Below are positions 1 through 7,378 of a stretch of 64,000 nucleotides of DNA, one piece after another. The notes beneath the pieces were generated by a model that saw only the letters and a program-made list of their open reading frames with translations, was not told the DNA's origin and made no database searches. A program made the translations under genes and the position numbers. Origin of the DNA: Candidatus Eisenbergiella merdavium (GTDB taxonomy: Bacteria > Bacillota > Clostridia > Lachnospirales > Lachnospiraceae); contig DWWS01000027.1 in NCBI GenBank assembly GCA_019119595.1, positions 1 to 64,000 on the forward strand, given 5' to 3'. Positions within the stretch are counted from its first letter, which is position 1. Each line of letters opens with the position of its first letter.

Positions 1-140
1 ATTTTTGTACGAACTGTTTTTTGAGAAGCAGCAATCAGCTTCATAAAAGGGCAAAAGCCCTTTTATGAAACTGACATTTTCCCAAGTGAAACTTTAAATT
101 AAAAAGTGACATTTTCAAAAGTTATTGACATTGGGGGGAG
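1..140. mobile_element. possible terminal region of an IS21-like insertion sequence
   Basis: No gene is visible here. A perfect inverted repeat with 13-bp arms (41-70) is followed by two spaced copies of TGACATTTTC (72-81 and 108-117) and a related TTGACATT at about 125. Multiple spaced copies of such a motif are typical of the ends of IS21-family elements in Firmicutes. The transposase genes would lie upstream of the window, so this is an inference from the repeat pattern only. Confidence 0.3.
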
Positions 141-173
141 AGACTTTAGCCGGAAATAGTCTGATCCGCTTTA

Positions 174-216
174 AAATAAAAACGGAGAAACAGCCCTGTC
201 CTGCAGCCGTTTCTCC
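174..216 (-). terminator. rho-independent terminator of the 252-965 gene
   Basis: On the minus strand GGAGAAAC pairs with GTTTCTCC across a GC-rich loop and is followed by a run of T residues. It lies about 35 bases after the stop codon of the secreted protein gene. Confidence 0.75.
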
Positions 217-251
217 ATTTTCTCAGATTCTCTTTTTTACTTTTTTAAAGC

Positions 252-965
252 TTAATCAGCAGGATGCATGATCATAGCATATGCGCCAAGTCCGCCTGTC
301 GTCTGGAAAGATACAGTGTTTAAATCCTGATCCAGATCCGGAAGGATCTCCACTGTTCCGCCAGGCCGCACGCTTACCATTTCATAGGTATATCCGTCCT
401 TCACCTGATTGACGGGTATGCTGAAAATCATGGTAATCTTTCTTCCATCCTGAGCAAACAGGGTGAATTTTCCTTCCTCAAGGCTGCCGATTTCCATATT
501 TACAGCTCCGATCACAGAGCCGCCGACCGCCTCTGCCGCAGCTTCAATGCTCTCCATTGCCGCAGGCGTATTTTTTTCAGTTATATCATAAATCTTAATA
601 TAGGGCTGCGCGGAATCCCCTACGCCATATGCCTCTGCCAGAACGTCTTTGTCCGTACCGACAATAGTTCCCTGGAACGTCTCGGACATATAAGCCCCTT
701 TTAACGTAGATGTACGGAACTCGCCGTTAAATTTTATCATGCTTGTGGAAGGGATTTCAGCCACTTCCTCTTCTCTCTCTCTTTCCTCAGAGCCTCCCTC
801 CTCATCTCCGGAATTGTCAGGCGCACTTGTATTGCCGGATACGGAATTGTCAGGCGCGCTCGTATTACCGGATACAGATCTGGCGTTTGCCCCAACAACA
901 GGAGCCATCACCAGGCTCAGAGCCATTGCTGCGACCAGCATTTTCATAGACTTGTTCTTGATCAT
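252..965 (-). CDS. secreted protein of unknown function with duplicated N-terminal repeat
   Basis: I do not recognise this 237-residue protein. It starts at ATG 965, seven bases after an AGGAGG site. Residues 1-28 form a signal peptide (basic start, hydrophobic core, Ala-rich cleavage zone), so the protein is probably exported. An 11-residue unit (SVSGNTSAPDN) is then repeated twice, encoded by an imperfect 33-bp tandem duplication, followed by an acidic Glu/Arg stretch that may be a flexible spacer. The rest (about 75-237) looks like a compact mixed alpha/beta domain with no recognised motif. It has its own promoter (1074-1102) and terminator, so it is a monocistronic unit. A surface or cell-wall-associated role is a guess. 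Confidence 0.75.
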   Translation of the reverse strand: MIKNKSMKMLVAAMALSLVMAPVVGANARSVSGNTSAPDNSVSGNTSAPDNSGDEEGGSEEREREEEVAEIPSTSMIKFNGEFRTSTLKGAYMSETFQGTIVGTDKDVLAEAYGVGDSAQPYIKIYDITEKNTPAAMESIEAAAEAVGGSVIGAVNMEIGSLEEGKFTLFAQDGRKITMIFSIPVNQVKDGYTYEMVSVRPGGTVEILPDLDQDLNTVSFQTTGGLGAYAMIMHPAD

Positions 966-1073
966 TACAGCTTCCTCCTTGAGTCTAAGATTTTTATATT
1001 CATTAATCGGAAAGGTCCCGTTCCGAAATGAACATCTTTTACAATTGCTTTCAATCTATCTATTTGTGGTTAT

Positions 1074-1102
1074 AGTATATATTTGTCTCAAAATAAAGTC
1101 AA
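1074..1102 (-). promoter_or_regulatory. sigma-A promoter of the secreted protein gene
   Basis: Minus strand: TTGACT, 17-bp spacer, TATACT. The start codon is about 100 bases downstream, leaving a leader with no obvious riboswitch. Confidence 0.75.
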
Positions 1103-1148
1103 GAGGCCTTCCGTTTTGGAAACACCTTCCGTCTTTTCCTAATCGGAA

Positions 1149-1192
1149 AGCAGGAGCGCTGCACCGGAAAACCGCCGGTGCGCGCTCCTGCT
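1149..1192 (-). terminator. long hairpin downstream of the sugar operon
   Basis: Arms GCAGGAGCG and CGCTCCTGC plus an inner GCACCGG/CCGGTGC stem form a very stable hairpin 33 bases after the isomerase stop codon. The T-run on the minus strand is weak, so termination there is inferred from position and stability. Confidence 0.55.
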
Positions 1193-1224
1193 TCTTTTGC
1201 TGTGTTATTGCATTTCCGTTTCTA

Positions 1225-2703
1225 TCAGGCAAAGGGATTCTCGGAAGGATAAAGCATGCCCTTGGGCTGATTGAAGTTGATCTCATCAAGCTCTACGCCG
1301 ATATACTTGAACACCTCGTACAAAGCCTTTCCATAATGGCCGAAGGCCACCGCGCCGTGATGAGGATAGTTTTTCTCAATGAGCACATGACGGTAGAAGC
1401 GTCCCATCTCCGGGATAGCGAAAATGCCGATGCCGCCGAAGGAACGGGTGGCCACAGGGAGCACCTCGCCCTGCGCGATGTAAGCACGAAGCTTGCTGTC
1501 GGACGTGCTCTGCAGGCGGTAGAAGGTGATGGAGCCGGGAACGATATCGCCCTCCAGCGTACCCTGGGTCACCTCTTCGGGCAGGCTTCTTGCCATGATG
1601 AACTGATATTTCATCTCGCAGAAGGAAAGCTTGCTGGAAGGAGTGTTTCCGCAGTGGAAGCCCATAAAGGTATCCTTCTGGGTGTAGCCGTATTTTCCGG
1701 CGATCTCGCTCTGATACATGTCCGCCGGAACGGTGTTGTTGATATCAAGCAGGGTGACCGCATCCTGGCTGATCACGGTTCCGATGAACTCGCTCAGCGC
1801 GCCGTAGATATCCACCTCGCAGGATACCGGGATGCCACGTTTGGTCAGGCGGCTGTTCACATAGCAGGGAACGCAGCCGAACTGGGTCTGGAAGGCGGGC
1901 CAGCACTTTCCTGCGATGACTACATGTTCTCTGCTGCCCTTATGCTCTTCGATCCAGTCAAGCAGGGTAAGCTCATACTGAGCCAGTCTGGAAAGGATCT
2001 CAGGCTTTTTGTTTCCAGCACCAAGCTCCGCTTCCATATCGGCTACCACGGAAGGGATCCTCTCGTCGCCCGCATGATTGTTGAAGGCCTCGAACAGATC
2101 CAGCTCGGAATTTTCCTCGATCTCAACGCCCAGGTTGAACAGCTGCTTGATCGGAGCGTTGCAGGCCATGAAATCTCTGGGACGGGGGCCGAAGGAGATG
2201 ATCTTCAGGCTGTGCAGGCCGACCACCGCTCTTGCGATGGGAGCGAATTCCGCGATCATATCCGCGCACTCCTCCGCCGTTCCCACCGGATATTCCGGAA
2301 TATAGGCCTTCAGATTTCTCAGCTTCAGGTTATAGCTGGCATTCAGCACGCCGCAGTAGGCGTCTCCTCTTCCCCCGATCAGATTGTCTCCGGTTTCCTC
2401 CGCGGCGGCCACCACCATGGCGGGGCCGTCAAATTCCTTGATCAGCAGGGTTTCCGGCGTTTCAGGGCCGAAGTTTCCAAGATAGACCACGATCGCGTTG
2501 CAGCCGGCGGTCTTCACGTCCGCAAGGGCTTTTCTCATATCGATCTCATTCTCGATGCAGACAGGGCATTCATACAGACCCTCTCCGTACTTCTTTTCGT
2601 AAGCGGCGACAACGGCCTTCCTTCTGGATACGGACAGATCCATGGGGAAGCAGTCACGGCTTACGGCCACAATTGCAATTTTTTCTTTCGGCATGTTGTT
2701 CAT
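1225..2703 (-). CDS. L-fucose/L-arabinose isomerase family protein
   Basis: The 492-residue product has the size and character of the L-fucose isomerase superfamily, ketol isomerases that convert an aldose to a ketose using a divalent metal. The middle and C-terminal parts carry conserved Glu/Asp/His-rich segments (for example FMGFHCGN and the RSFGG region) of the kind that bind metal and substrate in this family. The start is taken as ATG 2703 (MNNMPKEK) because a GGAAAGGAAG site lies seven bases upstream; the upstream ATG has none. It is last in a three-gene operon after an FGGY kinase and a DUF4867 protein, so the three probably convert one imported sugar to a phosphorylated ketose. The actual sugar cannot be read from the sequence, and no transporter or aldolase is adjacent. 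A hairpin precedes the ribosome binding site. Confidence 0.8.
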   Translation of the reverse strand: MNNMPKEKIAIVAVSRDCFPMDLSVSRRKAVVAAYEKKYGEGLYECPVCIENEIDMRKALADVKTAGCNAIVVYLGNFGPETPETLLIKEFDGPAMVVAAAEETGDNLIGGRGDAYCGVLNASYNLKLRNLKAYIPEYPVGTAEECADMIAEFAPIARAVVGLHSLKIISFGPRPRDFMACNAPIKQLFNLGVEIEENSELDLFEAFNNHAGDERIPSVVADMEAELGAGNKKPEILSRLAQYELTLLDWIEEHKGSREHVVIAGKCWPAFQTQFGCVPCYVNSRLTKRGIPVSCEVDIYGALSEFIGTVISQDAVTLLDINNTVPADMYQSEIAGKYGYTQKDTFMGFHCGNTPSSKLSFCEMKYQFIMARSLPEEVTQGTLEGDIVPGSITFYRLQSTSDSKLRAYIAQGEVLPVATRSFGGIGIFAIPEMGRFYRHVLIEKNYPHHGAVAFGHYGKALYEVFKYIGVELDEINFNQPKGMLYPSENPFA

Positions 2704-2719
2704 AGGTTTCTTCCTTTCC

Positions 2720-2736
2720 GCGGCAGTCACAGCCGC
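2720..2736 (-). repeat. hairpin immediately upstream of the isomerase Shine-Dalgarno
   Basis: GCGGC pairs with GCCGC over a seven-base loop, and on the minus strand the stem is followed directly by GGAAAGGAAG and then the start codon. It resembles the GGCGGC-GAAAG cassettes at 17.2, 42.6 and 61.4 kb. Confidence 0.55.
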
Positions 2737-2790
2737 CCTTTCCTTATTGAAACAGCCTGCGGGCGCAGGCGTTCATCCTCTTTCAGCTTT

Positions 2791-3423
2791 TCAGCGCTCC
2801 AGATCGTTCACGCAGATATTTTCTCCCACAAGGCCCAGGTGGGTTCCCTCGGGGAGCCCGCCCTCCGGGTGGCCGATTAGCCACTTGTTCTTCGCGGTGA
2901 GCAGCCTGTCCTCTCCTCCGGCATAGTGGTTTTCATCCAGCGCCTGATTGGTTCCGTCTGGAAGCACGATCACGCAGCGGAAGCCCTCGTCCGAAGCGTT
3001 GCAGGGCGCATAATGCAGGCTGGTGGCATACAGCTCCACGCCAACGCCCGCAGGAAGAAGGAACGCTTCCACTTTCGCGGTATCGTAGGTATCTCCCTCT
3101 TCGATATCCTGCTGCTGTCCCAGGAGCAGGATCAGGTCGTTCGCCGCCACGTCGATCTCAGATGTTCTGTGGTATTCCAGCGCGTTCAGATACACATTGT
3201 TCCCGTTGCAGTAGCCGATCTGAATGGGCATCTCTCCATAGGTCACATCCTGCAGCGCCTGGTAGACCGGAAGCGCCTCAAGCTGCTCCACGCTGGGCTC
3301 ATACACTACATCCTGCGGGCAGGGCGTCTTCTTCAGCTCCTCCACCAGCTCTGAAAAATCCACATTTTCCACTACCCTCCCGTACTTTTTAAAAGACGGG
3401 TCTGTCACTTTCTGCAGCTTCAT
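2791..3423 (-). CDS. DUF4867 family protein
   Basis: The 210-residue product matches what I recall of DUF4867, a family found beside fucose-isomerase-like genes in Clostridia. It is soluble, acidic and cupin-like in feel, with a GYCNGNN segment, a VEAFLLPAGVGVELY strand and an RCVIVLP strand in the second half. No signal peptide is present. ATG 3423 is chosen over an upstream TTG because GGAGGG lies eight bases before it. It sits between the kinase (34-base gap) and the isomerase (87-base gap), which suggests a role in the same sugar pathway, perhaps as an epimerase/mutarotase-like or lyase-like enzyme. That role is inference; the family has no established reaction known to me. Confidence 0.8.
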   Translation of the reverse strand: MKLQKVTDPSFKKYGRVVENVDFSELVEELKKTPCPQDVVYEPSVEQLEALPVYQALQDVTYGEMPIQIGYCNGNNVYLNALEYHRTSEIDVAANDLILLLGQQQDIEEGDTYDTAKVEAFLLPAGVGVELYATSLHYAPCNASDEGFRCVIVLPDGTNQALDENHYAGGEDRLLTAKNKWLIGHPEGGLPEGTHLGLVGENICVNDLER

Positions 3424-3457
3424 CTTCTTTTCCCTCCGTTTCAAAGCTCATTGGTTG

Positions 3458-4930
3458 TTAAAACACAAGTTGGTCAAACAGCTGCCTGCAGGCCGGATAA
3501 ATCTGCTTAAACTGCTGATATCTTGCCTCATATTTTGCCGCGAGAGCCGCGTCCGGCATCTCCGTTCCGGCCGCCTTCACCAGCCGATCCGCCGCGTCCT
3601 CCACGCTCGCGAACGCGCCGCAGCCCACCGCCGCGAGGATCGCGCCGCCAAGACCGGGGCCTTCCTCGCTCTCGATCTGCTCCACCGGAATGTTCAGTAC
3701 GTTGGCCATGATCTTTCTCCAGAGCGGACTCCTGGCCCCGCCTCCGCAGATCCTCGTTTTCTCGATCCGGATCCCCTGTGACTTTGCCACCTCAAAGGAA
3801 TCCCGCAGAGCAAAGGCAACGCCCTCCAGCACCGCCTGCGTCATGTCGGCGCGCGTGGTATCCATCGTCATGCCGATGAAGGTGCCTCTCGCGTTCGGAT
3901 TGTTGTGGGGCGAGCGCTCTCCCATCAGATAAGGAAGGAAAAATACCCGGTTTTCTCCCAGCTCCCCGATCCGGGCCTGCTCTCCCGCATAATCGGAGGT
4001 TTTCAGGATGTCGTCCATCCACCATTTGTTGCAGGAAGCAGCGCTGAGCATGCAGCCCATCAGGTGCCAGCTCCCGTCCGCGTGCGCGAAGGCATGCAGC
4101 GCATTGTTTTCATCCACGCAGAAATGCTCTGAGGAAATGAAGATCGTCCCGCTGGTTCCCAGGGAAATGTTGCATTTTCCGTCGCCCACGGTTCCCGTTC
4201 CCACGGCTGCCGCCGCATTATCCCCGGCTCCGGCGATCACCTTCACATTCTCAGATATCCCAAGCTCCTTCGCGATCTGCGGAAGCACGCAGCCCACCGC
4301 CTCATAGCTTTCGTATACCTTCGCAAGCTGCTCCGGGCGGACGCCGCAGATCTCACACATTTCCTTCGACCAGCAGCGGTTCTTCACATCGAACAGAAGC
4401 ATTCCCGAAGCGTCCGAAACGTCGGTGCAGTGCGCGCCCGACAGCCGGTAGGCCAGATAATCCTTGGGCAGCATGATCTTCGCGATCGCGTCAAAATGCT
4501 CCGGCTCATGCTTTTTCACCCAGAGAAGCTTCGGCGCGGTAAAGCCCGCAAACGCGATGTTCCCCGTATATTCGGAAAGCTTTTCCTTTCCGATCACCTG
4601 ATTCAGATAATCCGTTTCCTCCCCGGTCCTGCCGTCGTTCCACAAAATGGCCGGACGGATCACCTCATCCCTTTCATTCAGGATCACCAGCCCGTGCATC
4701 TGCCCGCCGAAGCTGATGCCCTCCACCTGCGACCGGTCGCAGTCCGAAAGCAGCTCCTTTAATCCCGCCATCGTCTGCTCAAACCAGTCCTCCGGACGCT
4801 GCTCCGACCAGCCCGGCTGCGGAAAAAACAGAGGGTATTCCTTCGATACCACCCTGTGTATGACTCCCCTTTCATCCATCAGAAGCAGCTTTACCGCAGA
4901 GGTTCCAAGGTCCACTCCTATGTACAGCAT
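3458..4930 (-). CDS. xylB: xylulokinase-type FGGY carbohydrate kinase
   Basis: The 490-residue product is a full-length FGGY sugar kinase. The N-terminal IGVDLGTSAVK phosphate-binding segment, the GGQMHGLV substrate region and the WNDGRT signature are typical of xylulokinase, and the second actin-like domain carries the adenosine-binding GGGARSPLW segment near residue 400. It transfers phosphate from ATP to a ketose in the cytoplasm. ATG 4930 is supported by GGGAGG six bases upstream. It is the first gene of the operon with DUF4867 and the isomerase, driven by a strong promoter with a nearby palindrome. D-xylulose is the usual substrate of close relatives, but with a fucose-isomerase-like partner another ketopentose or deoxyketose such as ribulose or fuculose remains possible. 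Confidence 0.88.
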   Translation of the reverse strand: MLYIGVDLGTSAVKLLLMDERGVIHRVVSKEYPLFFPQPGWSEQRPEDWFEQTMAGLKELLSDCDRSQVEGISFGGQMHGLVILNERDEVIRPAILWNDGRTGEETDYLNQVIGKEKLSEYTGNIAFAGFTAPKLLWVKKHEPEHFDAIAKIMLPKDYLAYRLSGAHCTDVSDASGMLLFDVKNRCWSKEMCEICGVRPEQLAKVYESYEAVGCVLPQIAKELGISENVKVIAGAGDNAAAAVGTGTVGDGKCNISLGTSGTIFISSEHFCVDENNALHAFAHADGSWHLMGCMLSAASCNKWWMDDILKTSDYAGEQARIGELGENRVFFLPYLMGERSPHNNPNARGTFIGMTMDTTRADMTQAVLEGVAFALRDSFEVAKSQGIRIEKTRICGGGARSPLWRKIMANVLNIPVEQIESEEGPGLGGAILAAVGCGAFASVEDAADRLVKAAGTEMPDAALAAKYEARYQQFKQIYPACRQLFDQLVF

Positions 4931-4971
4931 GCTGCGCCTCCCTTCCGTTTTCATCACCTGTTATCCTGTTT

Positions 4972-4985
4972 CGTGCCCGTGCACG
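4972..4985. promoter_or_regulatory. candidate LacI-family operator
   Basis: CGTGC-CCGT-GCACG is an inverted repeat with perfect 5-bp arms lying just downstream of the -10 box of the kinase promoter, where a repressor would block transcription. The adjacent LacI-type gene is the obvious candidate regulator; binding is inferred. Confidence 0.4.
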
Positions 4986-4993
4986 TTATCTTT

Positions 4994-5022
4994 ATCATAA
5001 TTGATTTTCATTAAAAAATCAA
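4994..5022 (-). promoter_or_regulatory. promoter of the sugar operon
   Basis: Minus strand: TTGATT, 17-bp spacer, TATGAT. The spacer lies within an AT-rich inverted repeat (5000-5023) with 9-bp arms ATTGATTTT/AAAATCAAT, which could be a second operator. Confidence 0.65.
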
Positions 5023-5205
5023 TCCGATTTTCCACTTTTTCCATTTTTCTGTTTCTTTGTTACTTTTTACTGATTTTTGCTGTATTTGACTGCACTTTCT
5101 GCTTTTTCCCCTGTGTTTTCTCTCTGTTATCTCTCTGCTTTCCCTCTGTTTTACGCCGTCTGACCGGCGTGCAGTGCCCGGACACATTTTGTACGCGGTT
5201 TCAAA

Positions 5206-5234
5206 TTGACTTTGCTTCCGGTTTATGTTAGGGT
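5206..5234 (+). promoter_or_regulatory. possible promoter of the LacI-type regulator
   Basis: TTGACT is followed after 17 bases by TAGGGT, a poor -10 box. It is placed about 75 bases before the TTG start codon. The 377-base divergent region 4931-5307 otherwise holds only the operon promoter and its palindromes. Confidence 0.4.
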
Positions 5235-5307
5235 AAAAGAAAAAACTGACGCGGCAGTCCGGCCGAATGCCGGCTGCTGCGATCTGACACAGACGGGAGG
5301 GGTCGGA

Positions 5308-6324
5308 TTGGCTACCATCAAAGAAATCGCAGAACTTGCCGGTGTTTCCAGAGGCACCGTGGACCGCGTCCTCAATAACCGCGGCGCGGTCAGCGAACAG
5401 ACCGCCCGCAAGGTGCTGGATATCGCCCGCGCGCTCCAATACCGTCCCAATCGGGCCGGCATCGTTCTCGCCGCCCGCAAAAGAAATCTGAAGATCGGCA
5501 TCATTCTTTTCGACAACGGCAATCCTTTTTTTGACGAGGTGCTGGACGGCGTGCAGAAAAAGGCCCGTGAGCTGGAGGACTACAACTGCTGCGTCAGCGT
5601 ACGCCGCGTGGGCTTCAATCCGGATGCCCAGCTTGCCGCCATGGAGGAAATGGCTGCCGACGGCGCCTCCGGCCTCATCCTCTCCCCCTGCAACGATCCC
5701 GGGATCCGGGAAAAGATCAACGAGCTGGACGCCAGGGGAATCCCTGTCATCACCACCAACACGGATATCGAAAACTCCGCCCGACTGGCCTATGTCGGCT
5801 GCGATTTTTACCGCTCCGGCCAGACTGCCGCCGGCCTCATGCACCTGATCGGAAAGCCGCCTGTCCGCGTCGGGATCATCACCGGCTCCTCCCATGTCCT
5901 CTGCCACACCGACCGGATCGCCGGCTTTCAGGATCAGATCCGCTCCCACTATCCCGACATCCGCATTCTGGACACCAGGGAAAACAGCGACGACGAATTT
6001 GAAAGCTATTCCAACACCCTCGCCATGCTGCAGGAGCGCCCGGACCTCAACGCCCTCTATTTCGCCGCCGGCGGCGTTTACGGCGGCTGCCGGGCCATCC
6101 TCGCATCCGGCCGCAGCGACATCACCGTCATTTCCTGCGACAAGGTTCCCACCACCCGGGAAATGCTCCTGAACGGCGTCATCGACGCCACCATCTGCCA
6201 GCAGCCCGCCGTTCAGGGAAGCCTCCCCCTCGAGCTTCTCTTCACCCACCTCGCCACCGGCCAAAAACCCGCCCGTGAATATAACTATACCTCTATAGAT
6301 ATCAGGATACGGGAAAATGTCTAG
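5308..6324 (+). CDS. LacI family transcriptional regulator
   Basis: A 338-residue regulator beginning at TTG 5308, chosen because GGGAGGGG lies just upstream and the typical LacI N-terminus (ATIKEIAELAGVSRGTVDR) follows at once. Residues 1-55 are the helix-turn-helix and hinge; the remainder is a periplasmic-binding-like sensor domain (KIGIILFDNGNPFFDEV, then TTNTDIENSARLAYVGCD and a GGVYGGCRAI segment). The longer reading frame upstream does not fit the family. It is transcribed away from the kinase-DUF4867-isomerase operon and most likely represses it, with the sugar or its phosphate as inducer. A strong terminator follows immediately. Confidence 0.9.
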   Translation: MATIKEIAELAGVSRGTVDRVLNNRGAVSEQTARKVLDIARALQYRPNRAGIVLAARKRNLKIGIILFDNGNPFFDEVLDGVQKKARELEDYNCCVSVRRVGFNPDAQLAAMEEMAADGASGLILSPCNDPGIREKINELDARGIPVITTNTDIENSARLAYVGCDFYRSGQTAAGLMHLIGKPPVRVGIITGSSHVLCHTDRIAGFQDQIRSHYPDIRILDTRENSDDEFESYSNTLAMLQERPDLNALYFAAGGVYGGCRAILASGRSDITVISCDKVPTTREMLLNGVIDATICQQPAVQGSLPLELLFTHLATGQKPAREYNYTSIDIRIRENV

Positions 6325-6349
6325 CTACGAGCCATGCGTCCATAAAAAC

Positions 6350-6390
6350 AAACCCCCGACGTGAGCTTGCTCACAGGAGGGGGTTCGTTT
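6350..6390. terminator. bidirectional terminator after the LacI-type gene
   Basis: AACCCCC pairs with GGGGGTT around an inner GTGAGC/GCTCAC stem. TTTTT follows on the plus strand and AAAAAC precedes it, so it can stop transcription from both sides. Confidence 0.8.
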
Positions 6391-6394
6391 TTGT

Positions 6395-6684
6395 GGACAT
6401 ACGGCGACAGCCGCAGCCGGATGATGCGTCAGCGTCATCCGGCTGGCATGGCGGATTCCGCGTGGACGACTCCCTTCTCCTGAAGCAGGCTTGCCTGGTG
6501 AAGGAGCTTGGGTTGTATGGACATACGGCGACAGCCGCAGCCGGAAAATGCGTCAGCGTTTTCCGGCTGGCATGGCGGATTCCGCGTGGACAACTCCCTC
6601 TGCAAGCTTGTTTGCAGAACGGATTTTGGCTGAATGAGCATACGGCGACAGCCGCAGCCGGATGATGCGTCAGCGTCATCCGGC
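6395..6684. repeat. three copies of a structured hairpin repeat
   Basis: About 50 bases beginning near ACATACGGCGACAGCCGC recur three times, with hairpins at 6416-6443, 6540-6567 and 6657-6684 (124 and 117 bases apart). Each 28-base hairpin has arms of 12 pairs, including one possible G-U pair, around a GTCA loop. Copies 1 and 3 have GATGA/TCATC in the arms, copy 2 has GAAAA/TTTTC, so both sides changed together. Copies 1 and 2 also share a flank containing GGCATGGCGGATTCCGCGTG. The third copy contains the stop codon of the neighbouring minus-strand gene. This accounts for the 351-base gap 6325-6675. Confidence 0.85.
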
Positions 6685-7092
6685 TGGCTCGGAATCCAGC
6701 AATGCGTTCGCATACCTGCTGAGCGCTTCGCAGGGCTCATATTCTGTCCGGTAACCAATACCGTCAATGACAAGAAACGGATTATACGCCATGATCTCTG
6801 TCCGCGTGCCGTCCGTCATGATCAGCGTAAAAACAACACCCTGTCCGGCATAGTCCGTATAGGAATCATCTTCCCTGTAAATGACCACATCCCGCAGGAT
6901 ATCCAGCAGTTCCTGAATATCTTCTATTTCAACCGTTTCGCCCGGCGGAGTTAATAACACTCTGGCCGACGCGATCTGCGCCGCGTCCAGATCTTTGTAT
7001 GGCTTTTTCCCCTTTGGAAAAAAGAATGCCGCCGCAAGCACAGCCAAAAGGGCGATGCTCAGTGCTGCAATGATCAGGCTCTTCTTTTTCAT
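6676..7092 (-). CDS. membrane-anchored DUF5301-like protein
   Basis: A 138-residue protein with a basic start and one hydrophobic helix (about residues 5-24), so it is probably an exported, membrane-tethered protein. The outer part has LTPPGETVEI, a DDSYTDY segment, then MAYNPFLVIDGIGYRTEYEPC, which I recognise as resembling DUF5301, a small family in Clostridia of unknown function. ATG 7092 is preferred because GGGAGG lies eight bases upstream; the in-frame upstream ATG at 7143 has no such site. The last codons and the stop lie inside the third hairpin repeat, so the C-terminus (EPAG) is supplied by the repeat. Stand-alone gene. Confidence 0.65.
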   Translation of the reverse strand: MKKKSLIIAALSIALLAVLAAAFFFPKGKKPYKDLDAAQIASARVLLTPPGETVEIEDIQELLDILRDVVIYREDDSYTDYAGQGVVFTLIMTDGTRTEIMAYNPFLVIDGIGYRTEYEPCEALSRYANALLDSEPAG

Positions 7093-7272
7093 ACCACAGG
7101 CCTCCCGTCCATTTTCAGCGATCCATAACAGACATGAAAACAAAAACCCCTCGCTTCATAAATATACTAACACAGGGTCAAAGGCAAATCCACTCATTTC
7201 AGCCTGCCGGCACCTGCATTCCCGCACAGCGCCACAGCTCCCTCTTTTTTTCTCCCCCAAAAGCAAAAAAGC

Positions 7273-7301
7273 TTGCATAACCTCCCCCTATCACGTATCA
7301 T
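7273..7301 (+). promoter_or_regulatory. promoter of the sulfite reductase gene
   Basis: TTGCAT, 17-bp spacer, TATCAT, with a second AT-rich TATAAT six bases further on. The start codon lies about 75 bases downstream. Confidence 0.55.
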
Positions 7302-7378
7302 TAATATAATCAGTACGATCACACGGGCCCTTACAGGCCCTTATATTTTCCATGTCAAAAGGAAGAGAGGTAACAAAA

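Noticed and set aside
739-2880. Long plus-strand open frame (over 700 codons) opposite the isomerase and secreted protein genes
   Set aside because: It runs antisense to well-supported genes with start sites and family motifs, lacks a ribosome binding site and has no recognisable domain. The length follows from high GC and codon bias of the opposite strand.
5011-6264. Minus-strand 417-codon frame opposite the LacI-type gene
   Set aside because: Shadow of the regulator gene; Gly/Ala/Val-rich composition and no start signal.
6395-6684. CRISPR array from the three hairpin repeats
   Set aside because: Only three copies with unequal, partly repeated spacing and compensatory changes; no cas genes nearby.
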